In this document: positions 1-5,040 of the stretch, in pieces | Layout of the letters: each line of letters begins with the position of its first letter | Position numbering within the stretch: the stretch's first letter is position 1 | Origin: a bacterium UBP2_UBA4780 | GTDB lineage: Bacteria; Edwardsbacteria; AC1; EtOH8 | Assembly (NCBI GenBank): GCA_002403115.1 | Contig: DHHE01000090.1 | Coordinates: 2,779 to 8,769, forward strand | Reading direction: 5' to 3' | Length of the DNA: 5,991 nucleotides | Notes under the pieces: generated by a model | Database searches by the model: none | What the model was told of the DNA's origin: nothing | Seen by the model: the letters and a program-made list of their open reading frames with translations, nothing else | Position numbers and translations under genes: made by a program

Positions 1-966
1 TCGGGCTGCGGCAAGACCACCATCCTCAGGATGATCGCGGGGCTGGAGGAGATCAGTTCCGGCAGCGTCTTCATCGACGGCCGGCTGGTGAACCAGACGC
101 ACCCCAAGGACCGCAACGTGGCCATGGTCTTCCAGAACTACGCCCTCTACCCCCACATGACGGTCTACGACAACATCTCCTTCGGCCTGCGGATGGTCCG
201 CACCGAAAAGAAGCTGATCGCCAAAAAGGTGGGGGAGACAGCCGCCATGCTGGGCCTGTCGGATTACCTGGACCGCAAACCCAAGGCCCTGTCCGGCGGC
301 CAGCGGCAGCGGGTGGCCCTGGCCAGGGCCATCGTCAAGTCGCCCAAGGCCTTTCTGTTCGACGAGCCGCTCTCCAACCTGGACGCCCACCTGAGGACCC
401 AGACCCGGGCCGAGCTGAAAAAACTCCAGCAGCAGCTTGAAACCACCGCCGTCTACGTCACCCACGACCGGGTGGAGGCCATGACCCTGGGCGACCGGAT
501 CGCGGTCATGAAGGCGGGAAAACTGCAGCAGGTGGGAGAGCCCCTGGAGATCTACCACGACCCGGACAATGTATTCGTGGCCAACTTCATCGGCTCCCCC
601 GGGATAAATCTTATCAACGGGCGCCTGGCCCGGGCCAGGGGCGGCATGGTCTTCGAGGGCGGCGGCCTGGGCATCCCGTTGCCCGGCCTTAAGCTGAGGC
701 CGGAACCCGGTTCGCCGGCGGTGCTGGGCCTCAGGCCCGAGGACCTGGCCCTAACCACCCCGGCCAGGGGGATAAGGTGTTCGGTGGATTTGGTGGAACA
801 GCTGGGCGGCGAGTCCCTGGTCTACGCCTCGGGCGAGGGAGGCCTGAAGCTGGTGGCCAGGACCGAGGGCAACGTCAGGCTTTCCAGGGGGGCCAATATC
901 GGGCTGGCGCCCGATCAAAAGACGGCTCTGCTGTTCGATCCCAAGACCGAATTGAGGGTTAGGTGA
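1..966 (+). CDS. MalK/UgpC-type sugar ABC transporter ATP-binding protein (5' partial)
   Basis: This is the ATPase subunit of an ABC importer of the CUT1 (MalK/UgpC/MsmK) type. It would sit as a dimer on the cytoplasmic face and power uptake of oligosaccharides or a similar solute. The frame is open from base 1, beginning inside Walker A (SGCGKTT, residues 1-7 of the visible 321). Then follow the Q-loop (VFQNYALYPHMTV, Q45), the signature LSGGQRQRVALARA (98-110), Walker B FLFDE (118-122), the D-loop SNLD (125-128) and the H-loop His155. The tail from about residue 197 (FIGSPGINLI, then LGLRPEDL) is a TOBE-type regulatory/substrate domain typical of this subfamily. About 40 N-terminal residues are missing compared with the usual 350-370. 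The ATG at base 31 is internal, not the start. H-loop reads THDRVEAM where Q is usual instead of R. Substrate cannot be told from the sequence; permeases and binding protein are not in the window. Confidence 0.95.
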   Translation, partial: SGCGKTTILRMIAGLEEISSGSVFIDGRLVNQTHPKDRNVAMVFQNYALYPHMTVYDNISFGLRMVRTEKKLIAKKVGETAAMLGLSDYLDRKPKALSGGQRQRVALARAIVKSPKAFLFDEPLSNLDAHLRTQTRAELKKLQQQLETTAVYVTHDRVEAMTLGDRIAVMKAGKLQQVGEPLEIYHDPDNVFVANFIGSPGINLINGRLARARGGMVFEGGGLGIPLPGLKLRPEPGSPAVLGLRPEDLALTTPARGIRCSVDLVEQLGGESLVYASGEGGLKLVARTEGNVRLSRGANIGLAPDQKTALLFDPKTELRVR

Positions 967-985
967 CCGGCTGACCCGGCTTGAC
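967..985 (+). repeat. Short imperfect tandem repeat overlapping the -35 box
   Basis: CCGGCTGAC (967-975) is followed at once by CCGGCTTGAC (976-985), two head-to-tail copies differing by one inserted T. The second copy runs into the -35 hexamer. It could be part of a regulator site or simply a chance duplication; no known operator is recognised. Confidence 0.4.
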
Positions 986-1010
986 AGCCCTTGCTCCGAT
1001 GCCTTATAAT
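981..1010 (+). promoter_or_regulatory. Consensus sigma70-type promoter for the TPR gene
   Basis: A perfect TTGACA -35 box (981-986) and a perfect TATAAT -10 box (1005-1010) are separated by 18 bases. Transcription would be expected to start around 1016-1019, giving an untranslated leader of roughly 36-39 bases before the GTG start at 1055. In such a GC-rich region this exact match to both hexamers, correctly placed before a gene, is unlikely by chance. It implies strong, housekeeping-sigma-driven expression independent of the upstream ABC ATPase. Confidence 0.85.
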
Positions 1011-1043
1011 TAACCCTGAATCAACAAAATTCAACTGAAAGCC

Positions 1044-1048
1044 AAGGA
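1044..1048 (+). promoter_or_regulatory. Ribosome binding site for the GTG-started TPR gene
   Basis: AAGGA lies six bases before the GTG at 1055. This supports the GTG rather than a later ATG (codons 19-20, bases 1109-1114) as the start. The same AAGGA core precedes the zinc-ribbon gene on the other strand. Confidence 0.75.
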
Positions 1049-1054
1049 CAGAAA

Positions 1055-1726
1055 GTGTCTCACCGGATAAGCAAGCACCGACTCAAGCACGACGAGTTCG
1101 CCGAGGACATGATGCGGACCGTCAACTTCGTCAAGCGCTACTCGACCGAGGTCCTGGCCGTGGCCATCGGGGTACTGGTGATCGCCGTGGGCCTGGTCTT
1201 CATCTCCCAGAACCGGTCCAAGAGCGAGCAGACGGCCGGCCTGATGCTGAACTCGGCCCACGGGGCCATGATGTCCGGCAATTTCCCCCAGGCCCAGGAG
1301 GGATACCGGGAGATCGCCACCCGGCACGGCTCCACCGCCGCCGGCCAGGAGGCCAGGATCTATCTGGGCAACATCCTGTTCCAGCAGCACGACTACCAGG
1401 GGGCCCTCAAGCAGTACCGGGAGTGCGCCAAGTCCCGGCCCAAAAACCCGTTGCTGCTGCAGGCGGCCCTTTCCGGCATCGCCGCCTGCCTGGAGCAGGA
1501 GGGGGATTTCGCCGGGGCGGCCGGTCAGTACGCCGCCATAGCCGACCGGATGCGCAAGGAGGAATACCTGGCGTCGGACGCGCTGATGAACGCCGGGCGC
1601 TGTTACGCCGAGGCCGGCCAGCCGGAGAGGGCCCGCGGTTCCTTCCAGAGGCTGATCGACGACTACCCCGGCGGCCCCCTGACGCCAGAGGCCAAGGCCG
1701 CCATCCAGATGCTGCCCGTTCTGTGA
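1055..1726 (+). CDS. Single-pass membrane protein with TPR repeats (YfgM/TPR_21-like)
   Basis: A 223-residue protein with a short, basic, His/Lys-rich cytoplasmic head (1-32), one transmembrane helix (about 33-50, EVLAVAIGVLVIAVGLVFIS) and an alpha-helical C-terminal part. The helical part has about four TPR-like hairpins (roughly 60-92, 99-131, 136-168, 174-206), with typical spacing such as YLGNILFQQHDYQGALKQY and AGRCYAEAGQPERARGSF. The layout and the KHRLKHDEF head recall the TPR_21/YfgM family of inner-membrane proteins with a periplasmic TPR domain, which in E. coli associates with the SecYEG translocon and envelope chaperones. Positive charges before the helix favour an N-in topology. 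The gene starts with GTG, has a good AAGGA site and a consensus promoter, and ends 10 bases before the GH57 start. Its function here is inferred from architecture only; a complex-assembly role in the envelope is the likeliest reading. Confidence 0.87.
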   Translation: MSHRISKHRLKHDEFAEDMMRTVNFVKRYSTEVLAVAIGVLVIAVGLVFISQNRSKSEQTAGLMLNSAHGAMMSGNFPQAQEGYREIATRHGSTAAGQEARIYLGNILFQQHDYQGALKQYRECAKSRPKNPLLLQAALSGIAACLEQEGDFAGAAGQYAAIADRMRKEEYLASDALMNAGRCYAEAGQPERARGSFQRLIDDYPGGPLTPEAKAAIQMLPVL

Positions 1727-1727
1727 C

Positions 1728-1730
1728 GGA
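1728..1730 (+). promoter_or_regulatory. Weak ribosome binding site for GH57 gene
   Basis: Only GGA, inside the palindrome CGGATCCG (1727-1734), stands before the ATG at 1737, six bases away. No fuller Shine-Dalgarno is visible. With the TPR stop codon 10 bases upstream, the GH57 gene may depend on ribosomes finishing the TPR gene. The ATG is nevertheless firm: the family-defining HQP motif begins at residue 13, so no later start is possible. Confidence 0.45.
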
Positions 1731-1736
1731 TCCGCC

Positions 1737-3875
1737 ATGTCCCGGCTCAACGTGGCCATACTCTGGCACATGCACCAACCCTGCTATCGGGAGCCCGATA
1801 GCAGGGTTTTTCGACTTCCCTGGACCAGGCTCCACGGCCTGAAGGACTACCTGGACATGCCGGCCCTGGCCCTCAGGCAACCCGGTCTCAAGCTTACCTT
1901 CAACCTGGTGCCGGCCCTGCTGGAGCAGCTGGAGGCCTACGCCGACGGCTCGGCCACCGACCAGCACCTGGAGCTTTCCCGGCGAAGCCCGGAGGACCTG
2001 GCCGAGGGCGAGCGGTCCTTCCTGCTCCAGGAGTTCTTCATGGCCAACTGGGAGAACATGATCCGGCCGCATCCCAGGTACTGGGAGCTGCTGAACAAGC
2101 GCGGCCTTTACTTCCACCCGTCGGAGCTGCCGGCCCTGGCCCGGCGCTTCAGCGTTCAGGACCTGATGGACCTCCAGGTGTGGTTCAACCTGGCCTGGAC
2201 CGACCCCGCCCACCTGGATAACGATCCGGCTCTGGCGGGACTGGCTTCCAAGGGCCGGGGATTCACCGGGGAGGACAAGGCCCTGCTGCTGGAGCGGCAG
2301 AACGTCATCCTGTCCTCGGTAGTCCCCATGTACCGGCGGGCCATGGAATCGGGCGCGGCCGAGCTGTGCACCTCGCCCTTCCATCACCCTATCCTCCCGC
2401 TGCTGTGCGACAGCGATGTCGCCCGCGAATGCATGCCCCAGGCGGAGCTTCCCTCCAGGTTCTCCTATCCCGGTGACGCGAAAGGACAGGTGCGGCGGGC
2501 GCTGGATTTCATGGAATCCCGGTTCGGGTCCAGGCCCCGGGGATTATGGCCGTCCGAGGGCAGCGTCAGCCGGGAGGTGGTGGAGATGGCGGGAGGGGAG
2601 GGTCTGGAGTGGCTGGCCACCGACGAGGGGATCCTGGAAAGAAGCCTGGGCAGGCCTCTCCGGTCCAACCTCGAGCCTTCCGATCCCGGGTCCCTGTACC
2701 GCCCCTACCGCCTGGAAGGACGCGGCCCGGAGATATTCTTCCGGGACCGGATGCTATCGGACTTGATAGGCTTCACCTACGCCTCGTGGAAGCCGGGGGA
2801 GGCCGCCGCCGACCTGGTGGGCAGGCTGGAGAGGATCGCCGATTCGCTGGGCGCCGGGGCCGGCGGGCGGATCGTCCCCATCATCCTCGACGGGGAGAAC
2901 GCCTGGGAATCGTACCAGGACGACGGGCGCGGCTTCCTGGAATCCCTGTACCAGCGCCTTTGCCAAAGCGCCAAGCTCGAGACCTGCACCTTCTCCCGTT
3001 TCCTGGAGTCCGGGCACGAGACCGGGACCCTGGGGCGGCTGCACCCCGGCTCGTGGATCAACGGCGATTTCGGGGTGTGGATAGGGGAGAAGGAGGACAA
3101 CCGGGCCTGGGAGCTTCTGCTGGGGGCCCGCCGGACCCTGGAGGCGGCCGCGGGGAAGCTGGACAGGGAGACCCTGCTGGAGGCCGAGGAGGAGATATCG
3201 ATAGCCGAGGGGAGCGACTGGTGCTGGTGGTACGGGGGCAATTTCGACAGCGAGCATCTGGCGCAGTTCGACAGGCTTTTCCGTTCGCATGTGCTGCAGG
3301 TGTACCGCCTGTTGGGAAAGGCTCCGCCAGAGGCCGCCTTGGTTCCCATTATCACCGCCGCTTCGTCAGAGCGCCTGATCAACGAGCCCATTGACGTCAT
3401 CAGCCCCCTGGTGGACGGTCGCTCCACCGACTTCTTCGAATGGGCCGGGGCCGGCAAGTTGGACACCAGCATCCAGGGCGGCACCATGCACCGCAGCCAG
3501 AGCCTCATCAGGACAGTCTACTACGGTTTCGACAACCAGAGGCTTTACCTGAGGCTGGACCCGGCGTTCGAAATCGCAAGCAGCGACTATCCCGAACTGA
3601 ACGTGCTGGTGGATTTCATCAAACCGGCCGCCAGGCAGATTTCCTTTCACGCCTTCAAGGGCAGGACCGAGGGAGAGGGCCCGCTCTGGGCTTTCGACAG
3701 GCTCATCGAGATATCGATACCATTTGCCGAGATTGGTGCCGGACCGTCTGAAACAGTCTACTTCTTTGTCAGGATAAGGAACGACTCCCTGGAGCTGGAA
3801 AAACACCCGGGAATCCAGGCCATCAAAGTGACCGTCCCGGACGAAAAGTACATTTTACAAAACTGGCAAGCCTAA
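1737..3875 (+). CDS. Glycoside hydrolase family 57 enzyme (alpha-amylase/glucanotransferase-like)
   Basis: A complete 712-residue GH57 enzyme, cytoplasmic since no signal peptide is seen. Members of this retaining family hydrolyse or transfer alpha-glucans; many large members like this remain labelled only alpha-amylase/alpha-mannosidase (COG1449). Visible motifs in order: ILWHMHQP (8-15, region 1), TSPFHHPILPLL (212-223), GLWPSEGSVS (269-278) with Glu274 the likely nucleophile, WLATDEGIL (292-300), FFRDRMLSDLIGFTY (334-348), IILDGENAWESY (382-393) with Asp385 the likely acid/base by position, GSWINGDFGVWIGEKEDNRAW (about 438-458) and AEGSDWCWWYGG (490-501). All key positions look intact. From about residue 535 a beta-rich C-terminal domain (PLVDGRSTDFFEWAGAG, VYYGFD, LYLRLD) resembles the DOMON-like module that ends this subfamily. 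The TPR gene lies 10 bases upstream, and a MalK-type ATPase lies nearby. Exact substrate is undetermined. A terminator-like hairpin lies within codons 14-25. Confidence 0.94.
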   Translation: MSRLNVAILWHMHQPCYREPDSRVFRLPWTRLHGLKDYLDMPALALRQPGLKLTFNLVPALLEQLEAYADGSATDQHLELSRRSPEDLAEGERSFLLQEFFMANWENMIRPHPRYWELLNKRGLYFHPSELPALARRFSVQDLMDLQVWFNLAWTDPAHLDNDPALAGLASKGRGFTGEDKALLLERQNVILSSVVPMYRRAMESGAAELCTSPFHHPILPLLCDSDVARECMPQAELPSRFSYPGDAKGQVRRALDFMESRFGSRPRGLWPSEGSVSREVVEMAGGEGLEWLATDEGILERSLGRPLRSNLEPSDPGSLYRPYRLEGRGPEIFFRDRMLSDLIGFTYASWKPGEAAADLVGRLERIADSLGAGAGGRIVPIILDGENAWESYQDDGRGFLESLYQRLCQSAKLETCTFSRFLESGHETGTLGRLHPGSWINGDFGVWIGEKEDNRAWELLLGARRTLEAAAGKLDRETLLEAEEEISIAEGSDWCWWYGGNFDSEHLAQFDRLFRSHVLQVYRLLGKAPPEAALVPIITAASSERLINEPIDVISPLVDGRSTDFFEWAGAGKLDTSIQGGTMHRSQSLIRTVYYGFDNQRLYLRLDPAFEIASSDYPELNVLVDFIKPAARQISFHAFKGRTEGEGPLWAFDRLIEISIPFAEIGAGPSETVYFFVRIRNDSLELEKHPGIQAIKVTVPDEKYILQNWQA
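1777..1811 (+). terminator. Terminator-like perfect hairpin inside the GH57 coding sequence
   Basis: AACCCTGCTATCGGG (1777-1791) is matched exactly by its reverse complement at 1794-1808, separated only by AG. In practice this is a 14-base-pair stem with a GAGC loop, and TTTTT (1807-1811) follows the stem top to base. The T-tract lies on the + side only, so it would work in the direction of transcription of the TPR and GH57 genes. It starts 50 bases past the TPR stop codon and 40 bases past the GH57 ATG. It encodes Q14 to F25, including the end of the conserved HQP motif. By shape it is an intrinsic terminator; whether it acts as terminator, attenuator or mRNA structure is inference. Confidence 0.65.
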
Positions 3876-4002
3876 GCACGGCAAAGGAAAAACAAGACAG
3901 GCTCAAGTAACGCATAATATATCACTATTGTTTGTTTGTCCCATAATAAATATTATGTAAACTAATTCTTTATTTAAATAGAGGGCTGACGCCCTCTATT
4001 TC
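3876..4002. other. AT-rich convergent intergenic region
   Basis: This 127-base gap between the converging GH57 and zinc-ribbon genes is much richer in A and T than its surroundings. It contains a 7-base-arm palindrome CATAATA-AA-TATTATG (3942-3957), a TTTG-type short tandem (3928-3938), the palindrome TATTTAAATA (3971-3980) and the terminator hairpin at its right end. No open reading frame or convincing RNA gene is seen in it. Confidence 0.7.
3976..4001. terminator. Bidirectional intrinsic terminator between convergent genes
   Basis: AAATAGAGGGC (3976-3986) pairs perfectly with GCCCTCTATTT (3991-4001) around a TGAC loop, an 11-base-pair stem with a GC-rich top and A/T-rich base. On the + strand it is followed by CTTATTT, giving a reasonable U-rich tail for the GH57 transcript. 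On the minus strand it begins two bases after the zinc-ribbon stop codon and ends in TTT, a weaker tail. Position between two converging stops supports use in both directions. Confidence 0.85.
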
Positions 4003-5025
4003 TTATTTGCCGAGCAGGTCTTGGGCCGATATCAATTCGTTCCCGCATTTCTCGCAGTACCAGTTGTCCGCCCTGTTGAATGAACCGCATTTGGGGCACT
4101 TCAGCTCGCCCTCATGGCTGTCCTCTTCGGCTTCCGGTACTGCTGCTGCCGGGGCCGGCGCGATTTCGTCTAATGGCGCCGGCGCAGGTTCCACCGGTTT
4201 CATCTGAGGCTGTTCACTCAGGCTTTCGCCCAGCAGACTTGCGAACTGCTTTTCCAGCTCGTCAATCTCATTCGTCTCATCTGCCGGGGTTGGCGGCAAG
4301 GGCGCCGGTTCCGGCGGTGGTGCCGGAGCTGCTGGCTTGGGCTGCGGAAAAGCCGGCCTCTGCGTAGGAATCGCCTTGGGCTCTGGCGCCGGTTGGCGCT
4401 CGGGCGGCGGCGGTTTGTGTGCCGGCTTCGGCTCGAGCCTGTGCGGTTGTGGCGGCACATCCATTTGCGTTACATCAGGTTCTGGCTGCGGGCGGACCGC
4501 GGGTTTTGGCTGTGCTGCTGCTGGGCGGGGCGCCACGACCGGTTTTGGCGGTTCCGGAGGTGGCTGCGGAGGCTCCCGAACCATGGACGGTTTTGGCTGG
4601 GAGGCCGTCAATTTCTGGTAATTCTTTATCTTCAGATCCAAGGCCGCCAGCTTGGAATCGATCTCGGCAATCTCCTCCTCGTGCTCCTGGGTCTGTCTGG
4701 CCTTGGTCTCCTCGTCTATCTCGCCAATCACCAGCCTGAGCTCCATCTCGTCCAGGATGTCCTTGAGCTCCTGCTTGCGGAAGCCGAGGGTGTCCTGGTC
4801 CACGATGGCCTGGTTCAGGGCGTTCTCCAGATCGGCGCCCTTCTCCAGCATCATGTCCTGTATTTCCTTGATCTTGGCCATGTACTCGGAACGGACCTTG
4901 GCGTAGATCTCGGGCCTGGTCAGGCTCTTCTTTTCGTCCAGTATGGACAGGCGTTTCTCCACCGCCTCCAGAAGGGCCTGCAGTTCCTCCAAGTTCTCGT
5001 TTCCGGTGATGTTCTCTATGGCCAT
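4003..5025 (-). CDS. Coiled-coil, proline-rich, C-terminal zinc-ribbon protein of unknown function
   Basis: A 340-residue protein with three clear parts. Residues 8-140 are charged and helical, likely coiled coil (for example LEELQALLEAVEKRLSILDE and HEEEIAEIDSKLAALDLKI). Residues 143-300 are a low-complexity Pro/Ala/Lys/Glu/Gln linker, very probably disordered, broken by one short helix-like island (250-272, with EIDELEKQFASLL). Residues 310-328 are a zinc ribbon, CPKC-X10-CEKCG (Cys310, 313, 324, 327), followed by a short tail. No signal peptide or membrane segment is seen, so it is probably cytoplasmic. Zinc ribbons of this kind often act as protein or nucleic-acid docking modules, but nothing here proves a partner. 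It starts 15 bases after the holA stop with its own AAGGA site, so it is co-transcribed with holA. I do not recognise a named family. Confidence 0.88.
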   Translation of the reverse strand: MAIENITGNENLEELQALLEAVEKRLSILDEKKSLTRPEIYAKVRSEYMAKIKEIQDMMLEKGADLENALNQAIVDQDTLGFRKQELKDILDEMELRLVIGEIDEETKARQTQEHEEEIAEIDSKLAALDLKIKNYQKLTASQPKPSMVREPPQPPPEPPKPVVAPRPAAAQPKPAVRPQPEPDVTQMDVPPQPHRLEPKPAHKPPPPERQPAPEPKAIPTQRPAFPQPKPAAPAPPPEPAPLPPTPADETNEIDELEKQFASLLGESLSEQPQMKPVEPAPAPLDEIAPAPAAAVPEAEEDSHEGELKCPKCGSFNRADNWYCEKCGNELISAQDLLGK

Positions 5026-5032
5026 CGTGAAG

Positions 5033-5037
5033 TCCTT
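5033..5037 (-). promoter_or_regulatory. Ribosome binding site for the zinc-ribbon gene
   Basis: On the minus strand AAGGA lies seven bases before the ATG whose first base is 5025. It sits within the 15-base gap after the holA stop codon, fixing the start and supporting independent initiation within a shared transcript. Confidence 0.75.
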
Positions 5038-5040
5038 GAA

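Larger units (their letters stand above)
967..1054 (+). other. Intergenic leader between ABC ATPase and TPR gene
   Basis: This 88-base gap follows the ATPase stop codon directly. It carries the promoter, a short imperfect direct repeat and the ribosome binding site described separately. I see no terminator hairpin with a T-tract for the upstream ATPase gene, so read-through into the next gene is possible. Confidence 0.7.

Noticed and set aside
1407..2387. Long minus-strand open frame of 326 codons opposite the TPR and GH57 genes
   Set aside because: It has low-complexity Gly/Pro/Arg/Gln-rich translation with no motif and lies opposite two genes with clear family signatures; long antisense frames are expected at this GC content.
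2546..3394. Plus-strand 282-codon frame inside GH57
   Set aside because: Shifted-frame shadow of the GH57 gene with Gly/Arg-rich translation and no recognisable domain.
3190..3720. GAGATATCGATA occurring twice (near 3192 and 3708)
   Set aside because: Both copies encode similar Glu-Ile-Ser-Ile residues within GH57; only two copies and no arrangement suggesting a functional repeat.
3942..3957. AT palindrome and TATTAT-like hexamers as a possible promoter in the convergent gap
   Set aside because: Such hexamers are expected by chance in AT-rich DNA, no good -35 partner is seen, and any transcript would run straight into the terminator and antisense to the zinc-ribbon gene.
4150..4600. Repetitive GGC/CCG-rich stretch as a possible DNA repeat array
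   Set aside because: It is explained by the Pro/Ala-rich linker codons of the zinc-ribbon protein; no regular unit length is seen.
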